Shown in pieces: positions 6,857 to 15,497 of a stretch of DNA of 64,000 bases; position 1 is the stretch's first letter; every line of letters starts with the position of its first letter. The notes under the pieces were generated by a model. It made no database searches. It was not told where the DNA came from and saw nothing but the letters and a program-made list of their open reading frames with translations. This stretch comes from Nocardioides alkalitolerans DSM 16699 (GTDB lineage: Bacteria > Actinomycetota > Actinomycetes > Propionibacteriales > Nocardioidaceae), in NCBI RefSeq assembly GCF_000426525.1, contig NZ_AUFN01000011.1, forward strand, positions 557,077 to 621,076. Reading direction: 5' to 3'. Both the position numbers and the translations under genes were made by a program.

Positions 6857-8713
6857 ATGTCACCCTCGCCTGCCCTGCGCCGTCCGTCGACGGCTCGTCC
6901 GCGCCTCGTCGCGGCCGCCCTCGCCGCCCTGCTCGTGGTGCTGACCGCCCTGGTCGCCACCGGCGTCCAGCGACCGGCCCGCGCTGCCGAGTCGGACTCC
7001 GACGCGGTCCTGCGCATCGCCTACTCGTCGACGGTCGACACGTTCAACCCGTTCGTCTCGATCTACCTGACGCCCACCGGCGTCAACCGCTTCGTCTACG
7101 AGAACCTCGTCGCCTACGGCACCGAGAACGAGGCCACCGAGGGCCTCGCCGAGTCGTGGGACACGAGCGAGGACGCGCTCACCTGGACCTTCACCCTGGG
7201 CGACGACCGCGAGTGGTCCGACGGCGAGCCGGTCGTGGCCGACGACGTCGTCTTCACCTACACGTCGATCATGGAGAACCCCGAGACGCTGGGCGCCAAC
7301 CACGGCCTCACCACCAACATCGAGTCCGTCACGGCCGTCGACGAGAAGACCGTCGAGATGACCCTGATCGAGCCGCAGGCCGCGAACCCGGGCTTCGAGA
7401 TCCCGATCGTGCCCGCGCACGTCTGGGAGGACGTCGACGACCCGGCCGCGTTCCCCGCCGACAGCGAGGTCGTCGGCTCCGGCCCGTTCGTCATCGAGAG
7501 CTACGACGAGACCTCCGGCACGCTCGAGCTCGTCGCCAACGAGACCTACTGGCGGGGCGCGCCCGAGATCGCGGGCGTCCGCTACGTCAAGTACGACAAC
7601 GTCGACGCCTCCGTCCAGGGCCTGCGCTCCGGCGAGGTCGACATCGTCGGCGGTCTCACGCCGGCGCAGTACGACACGCTCGAGGCCGACGGCAGCGGCG
7701 AGATCGCCACCAACGCCGGCACGGGCCGCCGCTACCTCGCGCTCGCGATCAACCCGGGCGCCACCACGGCGGGCGGCGAGGCGTTCGGCGACAGCAACCC
7801 GGCGCTGGCCGACCCCGACCTGCGCACCGCGATCCTCATGGCGGTCGACAAGGAGGAGCTGGTCGACCGGATCCTCGGCGGCTACGGCACGCCGGGCGAG
7901 ACCGAGGTGCCCGCGTCGTACCCCGACTTCACGGGCTTCGCCGAGGGCGTCGAGCCCCTGGAGTTCGACCTCGACGGCGCGAACGCGCTGCTCGACGAGG
8001 CCGGCTACGAGCGCGGACCCGACGGTACGCGCCTCGACCTCGAGGGCAACCCGCTCGAGCTGCGCCTCATGGGCGACACCGAGAACGCCGACCACGTGCA
8101 GCTCGCCGAGTTCGTCGGCGAGTGGCTGGGCGAGATCGGCATCGCGGTCACGCCCGAGCTGATCGGCGGCGACGCGGTCGGCGAGCGCTCGATCGCGGGC
8201 AACTACGACATGTACTTCACCTCGTGGAGCCTCGGTCCCGACCCGGACTTCCAGCTCTCGATCAACACCTGCGACGCCCGTCCGGAGACCCCCGGCGGCG
8301 CCGACAACCTCAGCGAGAGCAACTGGTGCAGCCCGGAGTTCGACGCCCTCTACGCCGAGCAGCGCACCGAGCTCGACCCCGAGGCGCGCTCCGAGCTGGT
8401 GCGCGAGTCGTTCTCCGCCATCTACGAGGCCCGGGTGAACTACCCGATCTGGTACGCCGACGCGCTCGAGGCCTACCGCTCCGACCGGTTCGAGGGCTTC
8501 ACGCTCCAGCCGGAGGGCTCCGGCCCGATCCTCGGCCAGAACGGCTACTGGGGCGTGTACGGCGCCAGCGAGGTCGAGCCCGGCTCGGGCGGCAGCGGCG
8601 CCGGCGACGGCGTGCCCGGCTGGCTCCTGCCGGTCGGTGTGGGCGCCGTCGTGCTCGTCGTCGGCGGGGTGCTCCTCGGTCGCCGTCGCAGCGCCGGGGA
8701 CGACCGCGAGTGA
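6857..8713 (+). CDS. Peptide ABC transporter substrate-binding protein with C-terminal membrane anchor
   Basis: 618-aa SBP_bac_5 (DppA/OppA) protein that captures peptides outside the membrane. Residues 1-45 are a signal peptide (Arg-rich, long Ala/Leu/Val core, cleavage likely after ARAAES). The body shows family features: AYSSTVDTFNPF start, a GLAESWDTSEDALTWTF strand and DPDFQLSINTCD near the C-lobe. There is no lipobox Cys; instead a single hydrophobic helix near the C-terminus (about 586-607, ending GRRR) would anchor it, unusual for the family. ATG 6857 was chosen because the signal peptide begins there; in-frame sequence upstream is antisense to the M20 gene. First gene of an eight-gene run of closely spaced genes. 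Confidence 0.9.
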   Translation: MSPSPALRRPSTARPRLVAAALAALLVVLTALVATGVQRPARAAESDSDAVLRIAYSSTVDTFNPFVSIYLTPTGVNRFVYENLVAYGTENEATEGLAESWDTSEDALTWTFTLGDDREWSDGEPVVADDVVFTYTSIMENPETLGANHGLTTNIESVTAVDEKTVEMTLIEPQAANPGFEIPIVPAHVWEDVDDPAAFPADSEVVGSGPFVIESYDETSGTLELVANETYWRGAPEIAGVRYVKYDNVDASVQGLRSGEVDIVGGLTPAQYDTLEADGSGEIATNAGTGRRYLALAINPGATTAGGEAFGDSNPALADPDLRTAILMAVDKEELVDRILGGYGTPGETEVPASYPDFTGFAEGVEPLEFDLDGANALLDEAGYERGPDGTRLDLEGNPLELRLMGDTENADHVQLAEFVGEWLGEIGIAVTPELIGGDAVGERSIAGNYDMYFTSWSLGPDPDFQLSINTCDARPETPGGADNLSESNWCSPEFDALYAEQRTELDPEARSELVRESFSAIYEARVNYPIWYADALEAYRSDRFEGFTLQPEGSGPILGQNGYWGVYGASEVEPGSGGSGAGDGVPGWLLPVGVGAVVLVVGGVLLGRRRSAGDDRE

Positions 8714-8717
8714 CCGC

Positions 8718-9749
8718 ATGACGATCGCGAGCAACGACGCCGTCACCGTCGCGGCCGACGACACCCCCCGGGGTGCGTCGCTGCGGCGGTACGTCGCCGT
8801 CAAGGCCGGCGGCGCCCTCATCAGCCTGGCCATGGTGGTCGTGCTCGGGTTCTTCGCCTTCCGGGTGCTGCCGGGCGACCCCGTGCGCACCATGACGCAG
8901 GGCCGGCAGGTCACCCCGGAGCAGCTGGAGGGCCTGCGGCGCCAGCTCGGCCTCGACGACCCGCTGCTCGTCCAGTTCTGGAACTACCTGCGCGACCTGG
9001 CCACGGGCGACCTCGGCCAGAGCTACGTCTACAAGAACAGCTCGGTGGCCGAGCTGATCGCCGACCGGCTGCTGCCGACGCTGCTGCTCACGGGCACCGC
9101 GGCGGCGATCTCGGTGGTGCTCGGGCTGTGGCTCGGGCAGCGTACGGCGTGGCGCCGGGGCAGCTGGTTCGACAAGGTCCACACGGGCCTGGCGCTCACG
9201 TTCTGGTCGGTGCCGACCTTCTGGCTGGGCCTGCTCCTGCTGCTCGTCTTCGGCGGCGGCCTGGGCTGGTTCCCGACCACGGGCATGACGACGGCGGGTG
9301 CCGGCTACACCGGGGTCGAGCACGTGCTCGACGTCGCCCACCACCTCGTGCTGCCGGTGATCACGATGGTCGCGGTGGTCTACGCCCAGTACCTGATGGT
9401 GATGCGGGCCTCGGTGCTCGAGGAGATGCACAGCGACTACCTCACGACGGCCCGGGCCAAGGGCCTGCGCGACGACCTCGTGCGCACGCGGCACGCCGTA
9501 CCGAATGCGCTGCTGCCCACGGTCACCCTCATCTTCCTCACCGTCGGCGGCCTCGTCGGCGGTGCCGTCACGGTCGAGTCGGTCTTCAGCTGGCCCGGCC
9601 TCGGCTACCTCACCTACCAGGCGTTGAGCGAGCCCGACCTGCCGCTGCTGCAGGGCACGTTCGTCGTCTTCTCCGCGATCGTGATCCTGATGAACTTCGT
9701 CGCCGACCTCGTCTACCGCGTGCTCGACCCCCGGCTGAGGTCGGCATGA
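8718..9749 (+). CDS. Peptide ABC transporter permease (DppB-type)
   Basis: 343-aa inner-membrane permease. One N-terminal membrane segment (about 30-50) followed by the conserved LPGDPVRTM loop and QLGLDDPLLVQFWNYL, which are hallmarks of DppB/OppB proteins, then five further segments. The EAA coupling loop contacting the ATPase is seen as AKGLRDDLVRTRHAVPNALLP (residues near 250). The N-terminal 25 residues form an extra hydrophilic leader. ATG lies 4 bases after the binding-protein stop; the next permease overlaps by 4 bases, so all are one operon. Confidence 0.92.
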   Translation: MTIASNDAVTVAADDTPRGASLRRYVAVKAGGALISLAMVVVLGFFAFRVLPGDPVRTMTQGRQVTPEQLEGLRRQLGLDDPLLVQFWNYLRDLATGDLGQSYVYKNSSVAELIADRLLPTLLLTGTAAAISVVLGLWLGQRTAWRRGSWFDKVHTGLALTFWSVPTFWLGLLLLLVFGGGLGWFPTTGMTTAGAGYTGVEHVLDVAHHLVLPVITMVAVVYAQYLMVMRASVLEEMHSDYLTTARAKGLRDDLVRTRHAVPNALLPTVTLIFLTVGGLVGGAVTVESVFSWPGLGYLTYQALSEPDLPLLQGTFVVFSAIVILMNFVADLVYRVLDPRLRSA

Positions 9750-10630
9750 GCGCCGCGACCTGGCAGCGCCGCCGGGCGGGCCTGCGCGAGTCGGCGGGGG
9801 AGTTCGCGTCGTACCGCTCCGGGCTCGTCGGCGCGGTCCTGCTCGTGCTCGTCGTGCTGCTCGCCCTGGCGGCCCCGCCGCTGGTGCCGCGCGAGTCCCT
9901 CGCGGTCACCCAGGTGACGGCCGACCGCAACGAGGTGCCGAGCCTGGCGCACCTGCTCGGCACCGACAGCTCGGGCCGCGACGTGCTCGGGATGCTGCTG
10001 TGGGGCGCCCGGGCGTCGCTGCTCGTGGGCTTCGCCGCGACCGCGATGTCGATGGTGATCGGCACGGTCGTGGGCATGGCCGCCGGCCACTTCACCGGTC
10101 TCACCCAGGGCGCCCTGATGCGCGTCATCGACTTCTTCCTCGTCGTGCCGAGCCTGGTGCTCGCCATCGTGCTCTCGACGGTGCTGGCCTCGGGGCTGTG
10201 GACGATCGTCATCGCCATCGGCGTGACGAGCTGGGCCAGCACGGCCCGCGTGGTGCGGGCGCAGACGCTGACCATCGAGTCGCGTGCCTACATCGAGCGC
10301 TCCCGGGCGCTCGGCGCGGGCGACGCGCACATCCTCGGCCGCCACGTGCTGCCCGCCGTCATGCCGCTCGTGCTCGCCAACACCACGCTGGCCGTGGGCG
10401 CCGCGATCATCGCCGAGTCGACGCTCGCGTTCCTCGGCCTCGGCGACCCCACGACGTACTCGTGGGGCTCGATGCTCAAGCGCGCGCTCGACACCGGCGC
10501 CGCCACCGCCGGGTTCTGGTGGCAGGTGCTGCCGCCCGGCATCGCGATCGTGCTCGTCGTGCTGTGCTTCACGCTCGTGGGCCGGGCGCTGGAGTCGGTG
10601 CTCAACCCCGTCCTGAGGAGCCACCGATGA
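9746..10630 (+). CDS. Peptide ABC transporter permease (DppC-type)
   Basis: 294-aa second permease of the importer. N-terminal helix (about 24-45), then the family's periplasmic stretch ending HLLGTDSSGRDVLGMLLWGAR, typical of DppC/OppC, and five more membrane segments. EAA loop: ERSRALGAGDAHILGRHVLP. Start ATG overlaps the stop of the DppB-type gene (ATGA), and the ATPase gene overlaps its own stop in the same way. Forms a heterodimer with the upstream permease. Confidence 0.92.
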   Translation: MSAATWQRRRAGLRESAGEFASYRSGLVGAVLLVLVVLLALAAPPLVPRESLAVTQVTADRNEVPSLAHLLGTDSSGRDVLGMLLWGARASLLVGFAATAMSMVIGTVVGMAAGHFTGLTQGALMRVIDFFLVVPSLVLAIVLSTVLASGLWTIVIAIGVTSWASTARVVRAQTLTIESRAYIERSRALGAGDAHILGRHVLPAVMPLVLANTTLAVGAAIIAESTLAFLGLGDPTTYSWGSMLKRALDTGAATAGFWWQVLPPGIAIVLVVLCFTLVGRALESVLNPVLRSHR

Positions 10631-12291
10631 GCGAGTCCGCGACCCCACCGGACGAGGCGGCGGCGCTGGAGTGGCGTGACGTCACGGTCACGTACGGCGC
10701 CCGCGTGCGGGCCGACGCCGACACCGCCCGCACCGTGGCGGTGGCCGACCTGTCGCTGCGCGTGGAGCGGGGCGGCACGGTCGGCATCGCGGGGGAGTCG
10801 GGCTGCGGCAAGTCGACGCTGGTCTCCACCGTGCTCCGGCTGCTGCCGCGCTCGGCGGACGTCGCGGGCCAGGTGCTGCTCGACGGCGAGGACGTCGGCG
10901 CCATGACCTGGGGACGGTTGCGGGCCGTGCGCTGGGCGGAGGCCTCCATCGTCTTCCAGGGCGCGATGCACGCCCTCAACCCGGTGCGCACGGTGCGCCA
11001 CCAGGTCGCGGAGGCGCTCGAGCTGCACCTCGCGAAGGCCTACCCGACCGACGCTGCGCGGTCCGCCCGCGTCGACGAGCTGCTCGCGCTCGTCGACCTG
11101 CCGGCGGCGAAGGCCGCGTCGTACCCCCACGAGCTCTCGGGCGGGCAGAAGCAGCGCGTGATGATCGCGATGGCGCTGGTCTGCGACCCCGACGTGATCA
11201 TCGCCGACGAGCCCACCACGGCCCTCGACGTCGTGGTGCAGGCCCAGGTGCTCGAGGTGCTGGCCGGGCTGGTGCGCGAGCGGGGCCTCACGCTCGTGAT
11301 GATCAGCCACGACCTGGCGGTGCTCGCCGCGGTCTGCGAGCGCATCGTCGTGATGCGGGAGGGGCGGATCGTGGAGGAGGGGCCGTCGCGCCGCGTGCTC
11401 GACGCGCCCGAGCACCCCCACACCCGCGAGCTGGCCGCCGCGTTCCCCGTGATCGGCGACCCGGCCTCGCGCCGGCCCGCACGGGCCGCGGGGGAGCCGG
11501 TCCTCCCGACCGGCGACGACGCCGCCCTGCTCGAGGTGCGCGACCTGGTGGTCGACTTCCGGGCGCGGGGCACGACGATCCGCGCGGTCGACCACGTCTC
11601 GCTGGCCTGCGCGCCCGGCGAGATCGTCGCCCTGGTGGGGCAGTCCGGGTCGGGCAAGACGACGCTCGCCCGCGCGGTGCTCGGGCTGCAGCAGCCGACC
11701 TCGGGCGAGGTGGCCTACGCCGGGAAGCCGCTGCCGCGTCGCCGGGCCGCGCTGACGGCGTACCGGCGGGCGGTGCAGTTCGTGCTGCAGGACCCGAGCG
11801 CCTCGCTCAACCCCAAGCACACCGTGTACGACGCCGTGGCCGAGGGCCTGCGCATCCACAAGGTCGCCGACGAGGAGGCCCGGGTGCGCCAGGCGCTCAC
11901 GCAGGCCGAGCTGACGCCGCCGGAGGCGTTCTTCGGCGCCATCCCCTCCGAGCTGTCGGGCGGGCAGCGGCAGCGCGTCGTGATCGCCGGCGCGCTGGCG
12001 CTGGAGCCGACCTTCCTCGTGGCGGACGAGCCGGTCGCCAGCCTCGACGCCTCGGTGCGCGGCGAGATCCTCGACCTGCTGCTGCGGCTCAACCGCGAGC
12101 TCGGGCTCGGGGCCCTCGTCATCACCCACGACCTCGGTCTCGCGTGGAACATCGCCGACCGCGTCGTGGTGATGCACCAGGGCCGGATCGTCGAGAACGG
12201 CACCTGCGAGCAGGTGCTGCTGGACCCGCAGCACGACTACACGAAGTCGCTGCTCGCGGTGGTGCCCTCCGCCCTCGAGGTGCGGGCGTGA
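10627..12291 (+). CDS. Peptide ABC transporter ATP-binding protein, DppD-DppF fusion
   Basis: 554 aa carrying two complete ABC ATPase domains, so a single chain supplies both nucleotide-binding sites. Domain 1: Walker A GESGCGKST (56-64), signature LSGGQKQR (about 169), Walker B followed by DEPTTALD. Domain 2: Walker A GQSGSGKTT (about 338), signature LSGGQRQR (about 443), Walker B with DEPVASLD. Both domains look catalytically intact. Fusions of this kind are common in actinobacterial oligopeptide importers. Overlaps both neighbours by 4 bases. Confidence 0.94.
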   Translation: MSESATPPDEAAALEWRDVTVTYGARVRADADTARTVAVADLSLRVERGGTVGIAGESGCGKSTLVSTVLRLLPRSADVAGQVLLDGEDVGAMTWGRLRAVRWAEASIVFQGAMHALNPVRTVRHQVAEALELHLAKAYPTDAARSARVDELLALVDLPAAKAASYPHELSGGQKQRVMIAMALVCDPDVIIADEPTTALDVVVQAQVLEVLAGLVRERGLTLVMISHDLAVLAAVCERIVVMREGRIVEEGPSRRVLDAPEHPHTRELAAAFPVIGDPASRRPARAAGEPVLPTGDDAALLEVRDLVVDFRARGTTIRAVDHVSLACAPGEIVALVGQSGSGKTTLARAVLGLQQPTSGEVAYAGKPLPRRRAALTAYRRAVQFVLQDPSASLNPKHTVYDAVAEGLRIHKVADEEARVRQALTQAELTPPEAFFGAIPSELSGGQRQRVVIAGALALEPTFLVADEPVASLDASVRGEILDLLLRLNRELGLGALVITHDLGLAWNIADRVVVMHQGRIVENGTCEQVLLDPQHDYTKSLLAVVPSALEVRA

Positions 12292-13226
12292 GCGGCCCGC
12301 CCGCCGTCCCGCCCGCCGTCGCCCCCGGCTCCCGGGTCGCGCTCGTCGCCCCGGCCGGCCCCCCGCCCGCCGACCTCGTCGAGCGGGCCGTCGCGCTGCT
12401 CGCGGAGTGGGGCCTCGAGCCGGTCGTGCTGCCGAGCGTCACGGCGGCGCACGGGCGGGCGTCGTACCTGGCCGGTGAGGACGCCGCCCGCGCCCACGAC
12501 GTGCAGACGGCCTGGTGCGACCCGGCGTACGCCGCGGTGCTCTGCGTGCGCGGCGGCTACGGCAGTGCCCGCCTGCTCGACCACCTCGACGTCGCCGCGA
12601 TGCGGACGGCGACGCAGGAGCACGGCCCGAAGCCGCTGCTCGGCAGCTCCGACGTCACCGCGCTGCACGAGTGGCTGCGCGAGCGGCTCGGCGTCGCGAC
12701 CTGGTTCGCCCCGATGGTGGCCTCGGTCGCCGTGCTCGACGACCCGGTGGCGCAGGACTCCCTGCGGCGGGCGCTGGCCGGCGAGCCGGACACGGCGCTG
12801 ACGGGCACCGACGTCGTCGCGCCCGGGGACGCCCGCGGGGTGCTCGTCGGCGGCAACCTCTCCCTGCTCGCGATGACGCTGTCGGACCGCACCCGCGCGG
12901 GCCTCACCGCCCACCCCGCGGGCGCGATCGCGGTGCTGGAGGACGTCAACGAGGCGACCTACCGCCTCGACGGCTACCTCACCTCCCTGCTGCGCGCCGG
13001 CTGGTTCGAGCACGTCACGGGCGTCGTGTGCGGCAGCTGGGTCGGGTGCGGGTCCGAGGCCGAGGTGCGCGCCCTGGTCGCCGAGCTGCTGGGCCCGCTC
13101 GGGGTGCCGGTCGGCTGGGGCTTCGACCTCGGTCACGGCCCCGGGGCGCGCACGGTGGCCCTCGGCGTGCCCCACCGTCTCGTGGCCGACCCGGGTGCGA
13201 CCCCGCGGCTGGAGGTGGCCGCGTGA
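12288..13226 (+). CDS. LD-carboxypeptidase (peptidase S66)
   Basis: 312-aa cytoplasmic serine peptidase that removes the terminal D-amino acid from murein tetrapeptides (LdcA/YkfA family). The nucleophile is in GSSDVTALHEWL (Ser about 119-120); the Glu and His of the Ser-Glu-His triad are in LEDVNEATYRLDGYL and GHGPGARTVALG. N-terminal ALVAPAGPP strand is also typical. GTG start overlaps the ATPase stop (GTGA). Its position directly after a peptide importer matches B. subtilis dpp-ykfA and is the strongest clue that the transporter carries cell-wall peptides. Confidence 0.92.
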   Translation: MSGPPAVPPAVAPGSRVALVAPAGPPPADLVERAVALLAEWGLEPVVLPSVTAAHGRASYLAGEDAARAHDVQTAWCDPAYAAVLCVRGGYGSARLLDHLDVAAMRTATQEHGPKPLLGSSDVTALHEWLRERLGVATWFAPMVASVAVLDDPVAQDSLRRALAGEPDTALTGTDVVAPGDARGVLVGGNLSLLAMTLSDRTRAGLTAHPAGAIAVLEDVNEATYRLDGYLTSLLRAGWFEHVTGVVCGSWVGCGSEAEVRALVAELLGPLGVPVGWGFDLGHGPGARTVALGVPHRLVADPGATPRLEVAA

Positions 13227-13873
13227 CCGCGCAGGACGACCTCGACGTACGACGCGCCCCGCGCGCCGCCTCGCGGCTCAAGGCCCGCCTCGTGGAGGCC
13301 CACCGCGACGAGTTCGCGGCCGGCCTGGCCTGGGCGTCCGCCGACCCGGCCGTCGAGGCCGCCGCCGCCGAGATCACGCGCGCCCGCCGGCGCTTCGTGC
13401 TGGGCGCGGCGACCTCGTTCACCTACGCCTCGCTGCTGGCGGCGAAGCTGAGCAACGCCGTCGCGCAGGTGACGCTGATCGACGGCACCATCGTGCGGCC
13501 GCTCGACGTGCTCGCCGACGTGCGCAGCTCCGACGTGCTCGTCGCGTTCTCGCTGCGCCGCTACCGGCGCTACACGCTCGACACGGCGATCCCTTTCGCG
13601 CAGGCCGGCGGCGCGCTCGTCGTCATCACCGACGACCCCGAGAGCCCGCTCGTCGCCCACGCGACCGAGGCGGTGGTGCTGCCGCCACCGCCCGTGGTGG
13701 CGCTGCCGCCCGACGTGGGCCTCCACCCGGAGACCCCGGGGGCCTCGCCGGCCGTCGTCGCCCTCGTCATCGACCTGCTGAGCACGCTGTCCAGCGCCAG
13801 TGCGAAGGGCGCCGGGCGGCGCCTCGCCGAGCGCGAGCGGCTCGCCGGCGAGCTGGGGCTCTACCGTGACTGA
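13223..13873 (+). CDS. SIS-domain protein (RpiR-like, without HTH)
   Basis: 216 aa resembling the sugar-isomerase (SIS) half of MurR/RpiR regulators: ARRRFVLGAATSFTYASLLAAKLS forms the phosphosugar-binding loop, followed by DVLADVRSSDVLVAFSLRRYRRYT and ALVVITDDPESPLVAHA. A helix-turn-helix domain is absent; only about 35 residues precede the SIS fold, so it is unlikely to be a DNA-binding regulator by itself. A sugar-phosphate isomerase, etherase-like or sensing role on muramic sugars would suit the operon, but residues proving catalysis are not evident. GTG start overlaps the previous stop by 4 bases. Confidence 0.85.
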   Translation: MTAQDDLDVRRAPRAASRLKARLVEAHRDEFAAGLAWASADPAVEAAAAEITRARRRFVLGAATSFTYASLLAAKLSNAVAQVTLIDGTIVRPLDVLADVRSSDVLVAFSLRRYRRYTLDTAIPFAQAGGALVVITDDPESPLVAHATEAVVLPPPPVVALPPDVGLHPETPGASPAVVALVIDLLSTLSSASAKGAGRRLAERERLAGELGLYRD

Positions 13874-14951
13874 GCCCGACGTCCAGCCCGATGTGCAGCC
13901 CGACGTGCGCACCGACGCCGCTCGGGAGGCCCTGGCCCGGGGTCCGCTCGTCGACGGCCACAACGACCTCGCGTGGGCGCTCCGGCTGACCCGCGACTAC
14001 TCGGTCGAGGGTCTCGAGACACCGGGCGACGGCCCGCCGCTGCACACCAGCGTCGACCGCCTGCGTCGCGGCGGCGTGGGCGCCCAGTTCTGGTCGGTGT
14101 TCGCGGAGACGGACCTCGCCGGCGGCGACGCGGTGCGCTACACGCTCGAGCAGGTCGACGCCGTGCACCGGCTCGTGGCCCGCTACCCGGGGACGTTCGA
14201 GCTCGCGTGGTCGGCCGACGACGTACGACGGGCCTGGCGCGCGGGCCGCATCGCCTCCCTCCTCGGCGCCGAGGGCGGCCACAGCATCGGTGGGTCGCTC
14301 GGCGTGCTGCGGGTGCTGCGCGGCCTCGGCGTGCGCTACCTGACCCTCACCCACAACGCGACCACCGACTGGGCCGACTCCGCGACCGACGCGCCCCGCC
14401 ACGGCGGTCTCGCCCCGTTCGGCGTCGAGGTCGTCGCCGAGCTCAACCGGCTCGGGATGCTGGTCGACCTCTCCCACGTCGCCGCCGCGACGATGCACGC
14501 CGCGCTCGACATGACGACCGCGCCGGTCGTCTTCAGCCACTCGGGCTGCCGGGCGGTGACCGACCACCCGCGCAACGTGCCCGACGACGTGCTGCGACGG
14601 CTGGCCGGCAACGGCGGGGTCGTCATGGTCGCGTTCGTGCCGCCGTTCGTGCACGCGGGGTACGCCGCCTGGCGCGCCGGCGACCGGGCGGCCCCACCGC
14701 CGCGCGTGACGGTCGACGACGTCGCCGACCACGTCGAGCACGCCGCGCGCGTGGCCGGGGTCGCGCACGTCGGCCTGGGCAGCGACTACGACGGGTTCGC
14801 CGCCTTCCCCGAGGGGATGGAGGACGTCACCGGCTTCGCCCGCCTCCTCGACCGGCTCGCGGAGCGGGGCTGGTCGGCCGACGACCTGGCCGCGCTCGCG
14901 GGTGGCAACGTCCTGCGCGTGCTCGACGCGGCGGACGCGGCCGCGGGCTGA
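13866..14951 (+). CDS. Membrane dipeptidase family peptidase (M19)
   Basis: 361-aa dizinc peptidase of the renal dipeptidase family, which splits L-X/D-X dipeptides. Metal ligands are all visible: DGHNDLAW (HxD, about 30-36), GAEGGHSIGG (bridging Glu), DLSHVA and SHSGCRAV (two His), and GLGSDYDGF (Asp). A short Asp/Val/Gln/Pro repeat opens the protein. No signal peptide, so it should act in the cytoplasm on imported peptides. GTG start overlaps the SIS gene by 8 bases; last gene of the operon. Tolerance of D-residues in this family suits murein-derived dipeptides. Confidence 0.93.
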   Translation: MTEPDVQPDVQPDVRTDAAREALARGPLVDGHNDLAWALRLTRDYSVEGLETPGDGPPLHTSVDRLRRGGVGAQFWSVFAETDLAGGDAVRYTLEQVDAVHRLVARYPGTFELAWSADDVRRAWRAGRIASLLGAEGGHSIGGSLGVLRVLRGLGVRYLTLTHNATTDWADSATDAPRHGGLAPFGVEVVAELNRLGMLVDLSHVAAATMHAALDMTTAPVVFSHSGCRAVTDHPRNVPDDVLRRLAGNGGVVMVAFVPPFVHAGYAAWRAGDRAAPPPRVTVDDVADHVEHAARVAGVAHVGLGSDYDGFAAFPEGMEDVTGFARLLDRLAERGWSADDLAALAGGNVLRVLDAADAAAG

Positions 14952-15081
14952 GCCTCGACCTCGGGCGGGGAGCCGGGGCAGGATCGGGGAAGTCCGGACG
15001 GTGATGTCGAGAACGTGCGGCCGGCTCCGTCCCCGTGGTGAGCGCGACCGGAGCGGTCGCCCGACACGGAGGAGACGACAG

Positions 15082-15489
15082 ATGGCGAAGTACCTGATGC
15101 TCAAGCACTACCGCGGTGCCCCGGCCCCCGCCAACGACGTGCCCATGGACCGCTGGACGCCCGACGAGGTGTCGGCCCACATGCGCTACATGGAGGACTT
15201 CGCGGACCGGCTCCGGGAGACCGGGGAGTTCGTCGACAGCCAGGCGCTCGCCCCCGGGGGCAGCTGGGTCCAGTACGGCGGGGAGGGCCGCCCGCCCGTC
15301 ACCGACGGCCCGTTCGCCGAGACCAAGGACCTCATCGCCGGCTTCATGGTGATCGACGTCGACAGCCACGAGCGCGCCCTCGAGCTGGCGGCGGAGCTCT
15401 CCGCGGCCCCCGGGGCCGGGGGCGAGCCGCTCCACGAGTGGCTCGAGCTGCGCCCGATGCTCTCGGCCCCGACGACCGTCGAGGACTGA
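15082..15489 (+). CDS. YCII-related DGPF domain protein
   Basis: 135-aa ferredoxin-like alpha/beta protein. The diagnostic motif VTDGPFAETKD is at about 73-83, preceded by the MAKYLML opening strand. Function of the family is not established; such genes routinely accompany ECF42 sigma factors, and here the sigma gene starts 8 bases after the stop. A GGAGGAG ribosome site precedes the ATG, which excludes longer readings. Confidence 0.92.
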   Translation: MAKYLMLKHYRGAPAPANDVPMDRWTPDEVSAHMRYMEDFADRLRETGEFVDSQALAPGGSWVQYGGEGRPPVTDGPFAETKDLIAGFMVIDVDSHERALELAAELSAAPGAGGEPLHEWLELRPMLSAPTTVED

Positions 15490-15497
15490 CCGGACCG

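Noticed and set aside
6860..8914. 684-codon minus-strand frame opposite the substrate-binding protein
   Set aside because: Shadow of the real gene; composition is repetitive Arg/Val/Glu and no start context is seen.
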